Part shown: in pieces, positions 39,330 through 48,055 of the stretch
Layout: every line of letters starts with the position of its first letter
Position numbering within the stretch: the first letter of the stretch is position 1
Assembly: GCF_030580995.1 (NCBI RefSeq)
Contig: NZ_JAUQSZ010000005.1
Span: forward strand, 1-64,000
Direction: 5' to 3'
Length of the DNA stretch: 64,000 bases
Source: Sphingomonas immobilis
GTDB taxonomy: Bacteria > Pseudomonadota > Alphaproteobacteria > Sphingomonadales > Sphingomonadaceae
Notes under the pieces: model-generated
Databases searched by the model: none
What the model was told of the DNA's origin: nothing
Seen by the model: the letters and a program-made list of their open reading frames with translations, nothing else
Translations under genes and position numbers: made by a program

Positions 39330-40916
39330 ATGCTCGACGCCAATCTCACCACGCAGTTGAAGGCCTATCTCGGCAACATCCGCGAGCCCATCGAGCTGGT
39401 GTCGAGCCTCGGCGACGACGCGAAATCGAAGGAGCTCGGTGAGCTGCTGCACGAGATCGCGGCGCTGTCCGACAAGGTTTCGGTCGCGGCGGGCGACGAT
39501 GCGCGCAAGCCCAGCTTTCTGATCCGCCGCGTCGGCACCGATATCGCCGTCCGCTTCGCCGGCATCCCGATGGGGCATGAGTTCACCTCGCTCGTCCTCG
39601 CGCTCCTCCAGGTTGGCGGGCATCCGTCCAAGGCCGCGCAGGAGGTGATCGAGCAGGTAAAGAACATCGATGGCGACTTCGCCTTCGAAACCTATTTCTC
39701 GCTGTCGTGCCAGAACTGCCCGGACGTCGTGCAGGCGCTGAACCTGATGGCCGTCCTCAACCCGCGCATCACCCACACCGCGATCGACGGCGGCCTGTTC
39801 AAGGCCGAGGTCGACGCGCGCAAGGTGATGGCCGTCCCCACCGTGTTCCTCAACGGCGAGCCCTTCGCCAGCGGCCGCATGGAACTGGAGCAGATCGTCG
39901 CCAAGATCGACACGGCCGCCGAGGCGCGCGCTGCCGAGAAGATCAAGACCAAGGCGCCGTTCGACGTGCTGATCGTCGGCGGCGGCCCGGCCGGCGCGGC
40001 GGCGGCGGTCTACACCGCGCGGAAAGGCATCCGCACCGGCATCGCCGCCGAGCGATTCGGCGGGCAGGTGATGGACACGATGGGCATCGAGAATTTCATC
40101 TCCGTCCAGTCGACCGAAGGCCCACGGTTCGCGGCCGATCTCGAGCGCCATGTCCGCGATTACGAGGTCGACATCATGAACCTCCAGCGCGCCGAGGGGC
40201 TCATCCCGTCGCGCGTGCCCGGCGGCCTGCATGAAGTGAAGCTCGCCAACGGCGTATCGCTCAAGAGCCGCACGCTCATCGTGGCCCCCGGCGCGCGCTG
40301 GCGGCAGATGAACGTGCCGGGCGAGGATCAGTACAAGAACAAGGGCGTGGCCTATTGCCCGCACTGCGACGGCCCGCTGTTCAAGGGCAAGCGCGTCGCG
40401 GTGATCGGCGGTGGCAATTCGGGCGTCGAGGCGGCGATCGACCTCGCCGGCATCGTCGCGCACGTCACGCTGATCGAATTCGACACCGATCTGCGCGCCG
40501 ACGCCGTCCTTCAGCGCAAGCTCGCCAGCCTGCCCAACGTCAAGATCATCACCTCGGCGCTCACCACCGAAGTGCTGGGCGACGGCGAGAAGGTCTCGGG
40601 CCTGACGTACAAGGACCGCAACCACGACACGCTGCACGAGGTCGAACTGGAGGGCATCTTCGTCCAGATCGGGCTGGTGCCCAACACCGAATGGCTGAAG
40701 GACGCGATCGCCCTCACCCCGCGCGGCGAGATCGAGATCGACCATCGCGGCGAGACCTCTCAGCCCGGCATCTTCGCGGCGGGCGACGCCACGACGGTGC
40801 CCTACAAGCAGATCGTCATCGCGGCGGGCGACGGCGCGAAGGCGGCGCTGAGCGCGTTCGATTATCTGATCCGGCACGAGCCGGTCGAGGCGGAAGAACT
40901 GCAGGCGGCGGAGTGA
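39330..40916 (+). CDS. ahpF: alkyl hydroperoxide reductase subunit F
   Basis: A 528-residue flavoprotein from ATG 39330 with AGGAG upstream. The N-terminal tandem thioredoxin-like domain has redox centre SCQNCPDVV (about 129). FAD domain: [18 protein letters not shown]. The thioredoxin-reductase-like CPHC pair lies near residue 347. The NAD domain is [16 protein letters not shown]. It moves electrons from NADH through FAD and two disulfides to AhpC. All centres are present. Confidence 0.97.
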   Translation: MLDANLTTQLKAYLGNIREPIELVSSLGDDAKSKELGELLHEIAALSDKVSVAAGDDARKPSFLIRRVGTDIAVRFAGIPMGHEFTSLVLALLQVGGHPSKAAQEVIEQVKNIDGDFAFETYFSLSCQNCPDVVQALNLMAVLNPRITHTAIDGGLFKAEVDARKVMAVPTVFLNGEPFASGRMELEQIVAKIDTAAEARAAEKIKTKAPFDVLIVGGGPAGAAAAVYTARKGIRTGIAAERFGGQVMDTMGIENFISVQSTEGPRFAADLERHVRDYEVDIMNLQRAEGLIPSRVPGGLHEVKLANGVSLKSRTLIVAPGARWRQMNVPGEDQYKNKGVAYCPHCDGPLFKGKRVAVIGGGNSGVEAAIDLAGIVAHVTLIEFDTDLRADAVLQRKLASLPNVKIITSALTTEVLGDGEKVSGLTYKDRNHDTLHEVELEGIFVQIGLVPNTEWLKDAIALTPRGEIEIDHRGETSQPGIFAAGDATTVPYKQIVIAAGDGAKAALSAFDYLIRHEPVEAEELQAAE

Positions 40917-40924
40917 CGTTCAAG

Positions 40925-40954
40925 CCGTCGCCCCGGCGAAGGCTGGGGCGACGG
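40925..40954. repeat. CCGTCGCCCCGGC palindrome after ahpF
   Basis: CCGTCGCCCCGGC (40925-40937), GAAG, GCTGGGGCGACGG (40942-40954), with one G-T pair. It is a variant of the CGTCACCCCGGC family and starts 9 bases after the ahpF stop, so it may also act as a terminator, though no T run follows. Confidence 0.7.
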
Positions 40955-41107
40955 TCAGGTATGTCCTACACATCGCGATCCGCGCTATGCTCGCGTTTCA
41001 ATCGCCCGGAACCTCGACTTCGATCGGTGCAATTTCGGAAACAATAGGCCCTGACATTTTCCGTTTAGGTGTCAATCTGTCAAGCGAGGTATAACTCTAA
41101 GCATCTG

Positions 41108-42010
41108 ATGGCCGCCACCTACCTCCCTACGCTGAAACAGCTCCAGTATCTCGTGGCGCTGCAGGATCACGGCCATTTCGGCCGCGCGGCAGAAGCGTGT
41201 TTCGTCACCCAGTCGACGCTATCCGCCGGCATCCGCGAACTGGAGACGCTGATCGGCGTCGTCCTGGTCGAGCGCACCCGCCGCGTCGTACGCTTCACGC
41301 CGCTGGGGGACCGCATCGCCGAAAAGGCGCGCCGTGTATTGCGCGAGGCCGAGGAGCTCGGCGACATGGCGCGCGCTGCCGGGCGGCCGCTGTCGGGCGA
41401 CATGCGGATGAGCGTGATCCCCACCATCGCGCCCTTCATGCTCCCGCGCATCCTGCCGCGCCTGCGCCGCGACTATCCCGACCTGCGCCTGTTCCTCCGC
41501 GAGGAGCCGAGCGCCGCCGCGTGCGAGAGCCTCAATCACGGCCGCACCGATTGCGTGCTGTTCGCCCTGCCCTATGCCTGTGGCGAGGTGACGTCGCAGG
41601 TGCTGTTCGAGGACCGGCTGTTCCTCGCCGGGCCCGAGGCCGAGATCGGCACGAGCGGCATCGGTGTTTCGGCGGAGGCGATCGACGAAACCCGGCTGCT
41701 GCTGCTCGAGGACGGCCATTGTCTGAAGGACCATGCGCTCGCCGCCTGCAACCGGCCCGAACTGCGCGCCGAGGCGACGATGCTCGGCACGTCGCTGCAC
41801 ACGATCGTGCAGATGGTCGATAACGGCCTGGGGGTGACGATGCTCCCCGAAATGGCGCTGAAGGCGGGAATATTGGAACATACCAGCCTCGTCGCGCGGC
41901 CGCTCGATGCGGCCAATCCCGCGCGCAAAATCGCGCTGGCGTGGCGGCGTGCATCGCCCCGCGAACGCGATTTCCAGCTATTGGCGGAGGCGCTGACCCA
42001 GGTCCATTGA
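41108..42010 (+). CDS. oxyR: hydrogen peroxide-sensing regulator OxyR
   Basis: A 300-residue LysR-type regulator from ATG 41108. The winged HTH is at residues about 6-63 (LPTLKQLQYLVALQDHGHFGR). The effector domain holds the OxyR redox motif LEDGHCLKDHALAAC, in which the two cysteines have the spacing of the E. coli Cys199/Cys208 pair, and a C-terminal TSLHTIVQMVDNGLGVTMLP. Peroxide forms the disulfide and activates antioxidant genes. Lying 190 bases after ahpF, it probably controls ahpCF and itself. Confidence 0.93.
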   Translation: MAATYLPTLKQLQYLVALQDHGHFGRAAEACFVTQSTLSAGIRELETLIGVVLVERTRRVVRFTPLGDRIAEKARRVLREAEELGDMARAAGRPLSGDMRMSVIPTIAPFMLPRILPRLRRDYPDLRLFLREEPSAAACESLNHGRTDCVLFALPYACGEVTSQVLFEDRLFLAGPEAEIGTSGIGVSAEAIDETRLLLLEDGHCLKDHALAACNRPELRAEATMLGTSLHTIVQMVDNGLGVTMLPEMALKAGILEHTSLVARPLDAANPARKIALAWRRASPRERDFQLLAEALTQVH

Positions 42011-42092
42011 TGACAGCACTGAAACAAAATCGCGGCTGAACCGTATCTCCCTGCGGCGCTCATGGCGTCACGAGACCAAACCGGAGAGAAAC

Positions 42093-42872
42093 ATGACCCG
42101 CAATTCGAAGCTCTCGCTCCTCGCGCTCGGCAGCGCACTGGCGATCGCAGCAAGCGCCAATGCCCAGACTGCCCCCGCCCCGGCGGCTCCCACTCCCGCT
42201 GCTCCGGCGCCGACTGCGCCGGCACCTGCCGCTCCCGGCGCTCATGCCGGCCACGCTCCCGCTGCACCTGCCGCGCAGGCTCCGGCAGCGCCCGGCGCGC
42301 CTGCTGCCCCTGCCGCTCCCGGCGCACCTGCAGCACCCGCTGCCCCCAATCCGACGGTCGGCGGCGCGGCGATGGATGCGGCAAAGCCGATCCCGGTCAA
42401 CGCCGCCGCCGCGCCCAACCTCAGCACGCTCGTCAAGGCAGTCACCGCCGCTGGCCTCGTGCCGACGCTGTCGGGCCCCGGCCCCTTCACCGTCTTCGCG
42501 CCGACCGACGCCGCCTTCGCGCGCCTCGCCCCCGGCACCGTTGATACGCTGATGAAGCCTGCCAGCAAGCCGACGCTGGTGAAGGTGCTGACCTATCACG
42601 TCGTGCCCGGCATCATCACCGTCGCCCAGCTCGCCGAACAGGCGAAGGCGAGCGGCGGCGTGGTGACGCTGACCACCGTCGAAGGTGAGCCGTTGAAGGT
42701 CACCGTCGGCACCAACACGGTCGAGATCGCCGACGTCAACGGCAACAAGGCCTATCTGGAAACGCCCGACGTCCGCCAGTCGAACGGCATCGTACACGTC
42801 ATCAACGGCGTGCTGCTGCCCAATCTGAACGCCGCGCCGGCACCGGCGGCAGCGCCTGCCGCACCGAAGTAA
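42093..42872 (+). CDS. fasciclin (FAS1) domain protein, exported
   Basis: A 259-residue protein with signal peptide MTRNSKLSLLALGSALAIAA ending ANAQ. An Ala/Pro-rich linker (about 26-85) precedes one FAS1 domain (about 105-248) with the conserved H1 and H2 regions GPGPFTVFAPTDAAFARL and VLTYHVVPG, and a final IVHVINGVLLP. A short Ala/Pro tail follows. FAS1 proteins mediate adhesion or matrix contacts. RBS GGAGAG is present. It is a single-gene unit, convergent with the pgsA-moaD-moaE operon. Confidence 0.9.
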   Translation: MTRNSKLSLLALGSALAIAASANAQTAPAPAAPTPAAPAPTAPAPAAPGAHAGHAPAAPAAQAPAAPGAPAAPAAPGAPAAPAAPNPTVGGAAMDAAKPIPVNAAAAPNLSTLVKAVTAAGLVPTLSGPGPFTVFAPTDAAFARLAPGTVDTLMKPASKPTLVKVLTYHVVPGIITVAQLAEQAKASGGVVTLTTVEGEPLKVTVGTNTVEIADVNGNKAYLETPDVRQSNGIVHVINGVLLPNLNAAPAPAAAPAAPK

Positions 42873-42878
42873 CCGGCG

Positions 42879-43319
42879 TCAGGGTTCCCACCGCGCGGCG
42901 GCGGCATCGTCGCTGCCGCGCGGGTCTACCCAGCGCTCGCCCCCGGCCAGCGTTTCCTTCTTCCAGAAGGGCGCGTCGGTCTTGAGCCGGTCGATCAAAT
43001 AGGCGCACGCCTCCAGCGCCGCCGCGCGGTGCCTGGCGGCCGTGCCGACGAACACCACCGCCTCGCCGGGCAGCATCCGCCCGACGCGGTGCGTGATCCG
43101 CGCGGCGGTCAGCGACCAGCGCGCCACGGCCTCTTCGGCCAGCGCCCGCAGCGCGGCCTCGGTTCCGCCCGGATAATGCTCCAGCTCGAGCGCAACGACG
43201 CCGTCATCGGCACGCACGAGCCCGGTGAAAGTCGCGACGCCCCCCGCCCCGCCCCCGGCGATGGCGGCATGTTCGGCCCCAATGTCGATCGGCCGTGCAT
43301 CGACGGCAACGGCGATCAT
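42879..43319 (-). CDS. moaE: molybdopterin synthase catalytic subunit
   Basis: A 146-residue protein with MoaE features: GGVATFTGLVR near residue 26, HRVGRMLPGEAVVFVGTAARHR, and the active-site Lys segment RLKTDAPFWKKE near residue 112. It inserts two sulfurs from MoaD thiocarboxylate into cyclic pyranopterin to make molybdopterin. Its ATG overlaps the moaD stop (ATGA). The C-terminal tail is a little longer and Ala-rich. Confidence 0.95.
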   Translation of the reverse strand: MIAVAVDARPIDIGAEHAAIAGGGAGGVATFTGLVRADDGVVALELEHYPGGTEAALRALAEEAVARWSLTAARITHRVGRMLPGEAVVFVGTAARHRAAALEACAYLIDRLKTDAPFWKKETLAGGERWVDPRGSDDAAAARWEP

Positions 43320-43573
43320 CCGCCCGTCACCGGCGGAAACAGCGCCACCTCACGCGGCCGCCCGAGCGGCGCGTCGAGCGTCACGAAGCGCTGGTCGATC
43401 GCCGCGCGCAGCCGGCTCCGGTCCTCGAAGGCTGCGGCATAGCCTCCGCCCCGCGCCGCGAGCCAGCTCACCAGATCACCGACCGTCGTCAGTCCGTCCG
43501 GCAGCGCGATGGTCTCGGACGCCATTCCGATCCGCTCTCGCACCCAGGCGAAATAGAGGATCTCGGTCGCCAT
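43316..43573 (-). CDS. moaD: molybdopterin synthase sulfur carrier subunit
   Basis: An 85-residue ubiquitin-like protein starting MATEILYFAWVRERIGM and ending FPPVTGG. The C-terminal Gly-Gly is the site of thiocarboxylation. It overlaps pgsA upstream (TGATG) and moaE downstream (ATGA), so all three genes are translationally coupled. An upstream in-frame extension lies inside pgsA and is rejected. Confidence 0.93.
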   Translation of the reverse strand: MATEILYFAWVRERIGMASETIALPDGLTTVGDLVSWLAARGGGYAAAFEDRSRLRAAIDQRFVTLDAPLGRPREVALFPPVTGG

Positions 43574-44139
43574 CAATCCATGTGCTTCAGGCCGGCGCGC
43601 AGATAGTCCCAGCCGGTGATAAGCGTCAACACCGCCGCCACCCACAGCGCGACGAGACTGACCGAATGGACCCACCCGACACCGGGCACAGCACCCGACA
43701 ATATCAGCCCACCCAGCGCCACGAGCTGCAGCGTCGTCTTCCACTTGGCGAGTTGCGACACCGGCACCGACACCTGCAGCCCCGCCATGAACTCGCGCAG
43801 CCCCGACACCGCGATCTCGCGCACCAGTATTACGAGCGCTGCGATCTGGTGCGGCCCGGCAATCACCGGCGGCGACGCATCGCGCGTGCCGACCAGCAGC
43901 AGGATTACCGCCGCGACCATGATCTTGTCGGCGATGGGATCGAGGAACACGCCCAGTTTCGACACCGTCCCCTGCGCGCGGGCCAGATAGCCGTCGAAAT
44001 AATCGGTCACGCCCATCAGGCAGTATAGCACGAACCCGGCCGCATAGCCCGGTGCCCAACCCGGCCACCACAACAACCATGCGAGCAGAGGAACGGCGAC
44101 GATTCGCGAGAGGGTGAGCAGGTTGGGCAACGTCAGCAT
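43573..44139 (-). CDS. pgsA: CDP-diacylglycerol--glycerol-3-phosphate phosphatidyltransferase
   Basis: A 188-residue integral membrane enzyme from ATG 44139 (MLTLPNLLTLSRIVAVPLL). The CDP-alcohol phosphotransferase motif DG-x2-AR-x8-G-x3-D-x3-D is visible in YFDGYLARAQGTVSKLG, then VFLDPIAD. It makes phosphatidylglycerol phosphate. Longer in-frame starts lack homology. The operon with moaD and moaE joins lipid and molybdenum-cofactor genes, an arrangement seen in some Alphaproteobacteria. Confidence 0.93.
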   Translation of the reverse strand: MLTLPNLLTLSRIVAVPLLAWLLWWPGWAPGYAAGFVLYCLMGVTDYFDGYLARAQGTVSKLGVFLDPIADKIMVAAVILLLVGTRDASPPVIAGPHQIAALVILVREIAVSGLREFMAGLQVSVPVSQLAKWKTTLQLVALGGLILSGAVPGVGWVHSVSLVALWVAAVLTLITGWDYLRAGLKHMD

Positions 44140-44260
44140 TGCCGCCGCTCTAGCCCCGTGGGCACGTGGGCGAAACCCCATGCGACAAGCGGGTTGCTGG
44201 CAGGAGTACCGCTCGGCTATGGCGGACCTTCTTTTCGTACAATCAGGCCCCGGAATTCCT

Positions 44261-45550
44261 ATGCTCAATGCGCTCGGTTTGTTGAAGGAGCGCCGTTTCC
44301 TGCCCCTCTTCGTCACGCAGTTTCTGGGGGCTTTCAACGACAATCTGTTCAAGACCGCTATGGTGCTGTTCGCGACCTACCAGATCTATCGTAACCCAGC
44401 CGCCGAGCAGAATTTCAACGCTTTCGCGACCGCGATCGGGGTGATCCCTTTCTTCACCCTCTCGGCGCTGTCAGGGCAGTTGGCGGATACGCACGACAAA
44501 GCGGCCATCATCCGCATCGTCAAGACGGCGGAGATCGGCATCATGCTGCTCGGTGCGGGCGGGCTGCTGGTCGCGGAGTCCGGTTTCACGACGATCGGCA
44601 TGACGATGATGCTGACAGCGGTGCTGTGCCTGGGCATCCATTCGACCTTCTTCGGGCCAATCAAATACGCGATCCTGCCGCAGCATCTGAAGGAGGATGA
44701 GGTGCTCGGCGGCACCGGATTGGTCGAGGCTGGGACGTACCTCGCGATCCTGTTCGGGACGGTGTCGGCGGGGCTGATGTCGGTGCGCGTCGCGGCAATC
44801 GCGGTTCTGGTGGTCGCGGGTGTCGGCTGGCTGGTCGCGATGCTGGTGCCGACCGCGCCCCGCCTCGGGCCGAAGCTGAAGGTCAATTTCAATCCGATCA
44901 CCGCGTCCTGGCGGCTGATCAGCGCGACGATGCACATCCCACGCCTGTTCATGGCGATCTGCGCGATCAGCTTTTTCTGGACGATGGGCGCGGTGCTGAT
45001 CGCGATCTTCCCGCCGCTGGTGAAAAACCTGCTGACTGCCGATCAAACCGTGTCGACGTTCGTGATCGCGTTGTTCTCGATCGGCGTGGCGATCGGGTCC
45101 GTCGCGATCAACGCGCTGCTCGGAGGCAAGACCTCTGCGAAGTTCGGCCCGGCATCGGTGCTGACGATGGGCGTGTTCGTCGTGATCTTCTCGCTGCTCG
45201 CGCGCAGCTTCCCGCATGCGGCGGCGGGCACTCTCTACGACCTCAACGATTTCATCCGGATGCCGCAGGGGTTGCTGATCGTCGTCGCGCTGATGGGGAT
45301 CGCGATCACCGGCGGGATGTTCGTCGTGCCGCTCTACGCCTTCCTGACGACCACCGTGTCGAAGGATCAGACCGCGCGCACCGTCGCCGCCAACAACGTC
45401 GTCAATTCTGGCGCGATGTGCGTCGGCGCGCTGGTGGTGGTGGTGCTGGGCTTTGCGGGCGTGCAGCCTCAGGACATGCTGTTCCTGGTCGCGGCAATGT
45501 GCCCGGTTTCGGCGTGGCTGGCGCAGAAGCTGCACCTGCTCTGCGACTAG
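44261..45550 (+). CDS. MFS transporter, LplT-like
   Basis: About 429 residues from ATG 44261; ATG 44219 is an alternative adding 14 residues. About twelve hydrophobic helices are seen. The N-terminal RRFLPLFVTQFLGAFNDNLF pattern with FGPIKYAILPQHL is typical of the lysophospholipid transporter LplT and of the transporter half of fused MFS-acyltransferase proteins. Here no acyltransferase domain is fused. It may flip lysophospholipids inward for re-acylation. It is divergent from pgsA, another phospholipid gene. Confidence 0.85.
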   Translation: MLNALGLLKERRFLPLFVTQFLGAFNDNLFKTAMVLFATYQIYRNPAAEQNFNAFATAIGVIPFFTLSALSGQLADTHDKAAIIRIVKTAEIGIMLLGAGGLLVAESGFTTIGMTMMLTAVLCLGIHSTFFGPIKYAILPQHLKEDEVLGGTGLVEAGTYLAILFGTVSAGLMSVRVAAIAVLVVAGVGWLVAMLVPTAPRLGPKLKVNFNPITASWRLISATMHIPRLFMAICAISFFWTMGAVLIAIFPPLVKNLLTADQTVSTFVIALFSIGVAIGSVAINALLGGKTSAKFGPASVLTMGVFVVIFSLLARSFPHAAAGTLYDLNDFIRMPQGLLIVVALMGIAITGGMFVVPLYAFLTTTVSKDQTARTVAANNVVNSGAMCVGALVVVVLGFAGVQPQDMLFLVAAMCPVSAWLAQKLHLLCD

Positions 45551-45557
45551 GCGAGGC

Positions 45558-45731
45558 TCACGCGATCAGCGTGTAGAAGCAGATGAAGAAGGCGGTGAAG
45601 CTCAGCACGAAGAGCTTCAGGTCGGTCTCGTCCTTGCGGGTCAGCGCGCGCGTCAGCGTCAGCGCTTCTGTCCGCGCCAGCGACTGGCGGAATGGATGGC
45701 GCGGGATCGGGGCGGGAAGCATCGTCTTCAT
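45558..45731 (-). CDS. 57-residue single-span membrane protein
   Basis: Reading the minus strand from ATG 45731 to TGA 45558 gives 57 residues. The N-terminus is basic and amphipathic (MKTMLPAPIPRHPFRQSLAR, then TEALTLTRALTRKDETDLK). A C-terminal hydrophobic helix follows (LFVLSFTAFFICFYTLIA), so it is probably tail-anchored with the charged part in the cytoplasm. It lies just after the MFS gene on the opposite strand. No family is recognised. The sharp charged-to-hydrophobic pattern and clean ends support a real gene. Confidence 0.65.
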   Translation of the reverse strand: MKTMLPAPIPRHPFRQSLARTEALTLTRALTRKDETDLKLFVLSFTAFFICFYTLIA

Positions 45732-45740
45732 GGCAAGACG

Positions 45741-45756
45741 TTAACGCGCCGTTTAC
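45741..45756. promoter_or_regulatory. CtrA-like box TTAA-N7-TTTAC before the 57-residue gene
   Basis: TTAA (45741-45744), seven bases, TTTA (45752-45755) then C, one mismatch from the CtrA consensus TTAA-N7-TTAAC. It lies 10 bases before the small membrane protein start, next to a CCCAAC/GGTTGGG hairpin (45764-45780). CtrA control is inference. Confidence 0.35.
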
Positions 45757-45805
45757 GATTCCGCCCAACGCTAGGTTGGGTTAACGCCGGTCCGATTTCG
45801 GGACG

Positions 45806-47389
45806 TTATTCCCACTCGATCGTCCCCGGCGGCTTGCTTGTGTAATCATACGTCACGCGGTTCACGCCGCGGACTTCGTTGACGATACGGGTCGAGACGC
45901 GGGCAAGAAAGCCGCCGGGAAATTCGAACGCCTCCGCCGTCATGCCGTCCGTGGATGTCACCGCACGCAGCGCCAGCACCGAATCGTAGGTCCGCCCGTC
46001 GCCCATCACGCCGACGCTGCGCACCGGCAGCAATACCGCGAACGCCTGCCAGATCGTGTCGTAGAGCCCGGCGTTGCGGATCTCCTCCAGGTAGATCGCG
46101 TCGGCCTTGCGCAGGATGTCGCAGCGTTCCTTGGTGACCTCGCCGGGGATGCGGATCGCGAGGCCAGGCCCCGGAAACGGATGCCGCCCGACGAACGCCT
46201 GCGGCAGGCCGAGCTCACGGCCGAGCACGCGGACCTCGTCCTTGAACAGCTCGCGCAGCGGCTCGACGAGCTGCATGTTCATCCGTTCGGGCAGACCGCC
46301 GACATTGTGGTGGCTCTTGATCGTGACCGAAGGGCCGCCGGTGAAGCTGACACTCTCGATCACATCCGGATAGAGCGTGCCCTGCGCGAGGAAATCCGCG
46401 CCGCCGACCTTCTTTGCCTCGGCCTCGAACAAGTCGATGAAGGCGCCGCCAATGAACTTGCGCTTCTTCTCCGGGTCGGTGACGCCCGCCAGCCCTTCGA
46501 GGAACGTCGCTTCCGCGTTCACGTGGACGAGCGGGATGTTGTACGAATTGCGGAACAGGCTGACGACCTGATCGGCCTCCCCCGCCCGCATCAGGCCGTG
46601 ATCGACGAACACGCAGGTAAGCTGCTCGCCGATCGCCTCGTGGATCAGCACCGCCGCCACCGCCGAATCGACGCCGCCGGACAGGCCGCAGATCACGCGG
46701 CCCTTGCCGACCTGCTTGCGGATGTCGGCGATCTTGGCGGCGCGGAATTCGGCCATCGTCCACTCGCCGGCGAGGCCGCAGACGTGGCGCACGAAATTGG
46801 CGAGCAGCTTCGCGCCGTCGGGCGTGTGCGCGACCTCCATGTGGAACTGCGTGGCGTAGTAGCGGCGCGTATCGTCGGCGACGACCGCGATCGGCGAACC
46901 GGGGCTGGTCGCGACGGGGCGGAAGCCGGGGGCAAGCGCAGTCACCTTGTCGCCGTGGCTCATCCACACCTGATGATGCTCGCCGATCTGCCAGAGGCCG
47001 TCGAACAGCACGCAATCGTCGGTCACTTCGATGACGGCCGAGCCGAATTCGCCCATGTCGCCGAGCCGGACCTCGCCGCCGAGCTGGTGCATCATCACCT
47101 GCTGGCCGTAGCAGATGCCGAGGATCGGCAGGCCGCTGTCGAAAATCTCCTGCGGCACGCGGGGGCTGCCCTCGTCGAGCACCGAGGCAGGCGAGCCGGA
47201 GAGGATGATCCCCTTGGGCTTCATCCGCGCGAAGGCTTCGGCGGCGGTCGTGAAGGGCGCGATCTCGCTATAGACCCCCGCCTCGCGGACGCGGCGGGCG
47301 ATGAGCTGCGTCACCTGGCTGCCGAAATCTACGATCAGGATCGAATCGGAGCTGATCGACTCGCTGGGGGCGTTGGCTTGCTGTGTCAT
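45806..47389 (-). CDS. guaA: GMP synthase (glutamine-hydrolysing)
   Basis: A 527-residue protein from ATG 47389 ([12 protein letters not shown]). The class I glutamine amidotransferase domain is N-terminal ([17 protein letters not shown]; nucleophile in [18 protein letters not shown]). The ATP pyrophosphatase domain has [16 protein letters not shown]. The C-terminal dimerisation domain ends [11 protein letters not shown]. It converts XMP to GMP. It is complete and apparently monocistronic. No purine riboswitch was recognised upstream. Confidence 0.97.
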   Translation of the reverse strand: MTQQANAPSESISSDSILIVDFGSQVTQLIARRVREAGVYSEIAPFTTAAEAFARMKPKGIILSGSPASVLDEGSPRVPQEIFDSGLPILGICYGQQVMMHQLGGEVRLGDMGEFGSAVIEVTDDCVLFDGLWQIGEHHQVWMSHGDKVTALAPGFRPVATSPGSPIAVVADDTRRYYATQFHMEVAHTPDGAKLLANFVRHVCGLAGEWTMAEFRAAKIADIRKQVGKGRVICGLSGGVDSAVAAVLIHEAIGEQLTCVFVDHGLMRAGEADQVVSLFRNSYNIPLVHVNAEATFLEGLAGVTDPEKKRKFIGGAFIDLFEAEAKKVGGADFLAQGTLYPDVIESVSFTGGPSVTIKSHHNVGGLPERMNMQLVEPLRELFKDEVRVLGRELGLPQAFVGRHPFPGPGLAIRIPGEVTKERCDILRKADAIYLEEIRNAGLYDTIWQAFAVLLPVRSVGVMGDGRTYDSVLALRAVTSTDGMTAEAFEFPGGFLARVSTRIVNEVRGVNRVTYDYTSKPPGTIEWE

Positions 47390-47620
47390 GGCGAGCCGAT
47401 AGCGACCGTATCGCCTCCACGCCAGTGCGGGCGACCGAACCACCCCGAAGGTAACGAAGGTAACGCAAAACGGGGGTGAAAATGCGACGAACCGAGCACC
47501 CCTGCGATGTGCCGCTCTGAGTCATCGAAATGCGGTCGATCGTCATGTCCCGAAGATGCACGAATCCGCTCGTGTAGGACAGCCCCGCACCCCGTCCCGG
47601 ACTGTCACAAAAAACCGCTT

Positions 47621-47668
47621 CACATATCTGCAATATATGTGTCATCATTCTGTAACATCGCAGTCACG
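47621..47668 (+). promoter_or_regulatory. palindrome and Pho-box-like direct repeat
   Basis: CACATAT (47621-47627), 7 bases, ATATGTG (47635-47641) is a perfect inverted repeat. Ten bases on, CTGTAAC-ATCG-CAGTCAC (47651-47668) resembles two Pho-box halves (5 of 7 matches each), about 22 bases before the small secreted-protein gene. In the rest of this 300-base gap, a GAAGGTAAC tandem repeat (47451-47470 region) is visible and no gene. Confidence 0.35.
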
Positions 47669-47689
47669 CGATGATTAGGAGATGAAACC

Positions 47690-48013
47690 ATGAAGAAGAT
47701 GATCGCCCTCTCGTTGCTTGTCCTCGCGCCGCTGTCGGTGCCGGCAGTGGCTTCCGCTCAAGATGCTTATGCCGACACGCATGTCCGCAACCTCGAGAGC
47801 GCCTCGCAGGTCGCTCCGCGCGACGGCGGTACGATGATCGAACTGGCGCAGGCCTATGCCAACGCGAACCGCGGAGCCGATGCGCTGACCGCCTATGCGC
47901 GCGCGCTCAAGCTCGACAATATGATGCTGGTGACGAAGACCGGAGACAACGTCTGGTCGCATCAGATCGCCAAGCGCGCGCTCGCCCACGGGCCGGAGCT
48001 TTCGTCGCGCTGA
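47690..48013 (+). CDS. small exported TPR-like protein
   Basis: A 107-residue protein with signal peptide (MKKMIALSLLVLAPLSVPAV ending ASAQD). The mature part carries one tetratricopeptide-like helix pair (MIELAQAYANANRGADALTA, then YARALKLDN). AGGAG lies 8 bases before the ATG. It is followed by a clear terminator, so it is a one-gene unit. The function is unknown. The TPR suggests a protein-binding periplasmic role, and possible Pho control is inferred only from upstream motifs. Confidence 0.7.
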   Translation: MKKMIALSLLVLAPLSVPAVASAQDAYADTHVRNLESASQVAPRDGGTMIELAQAYANANRGADALTAYARALKLDNMMLVTKTGDNVWSHQIAKRALAHGPELSSR

Positions 48014-48021
48014 CAAAATAA

Positions 48022-48050
48022 AGGGGGCGCTCAAGCGCCCCCTCGTTTCC
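48022..48050 (+). terminator. terminator of the small exported protein
   Basis: AGGGGGCGC (48022-48030), TCAA, GCGCCCCCT (48035-48043), followed by CGTTTCC. The 9-bp stem is perfect. It can also stop the convergent hydrolase transcript. Confidence 0.85.
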
Positions 48051-48055
48051 CGCGA

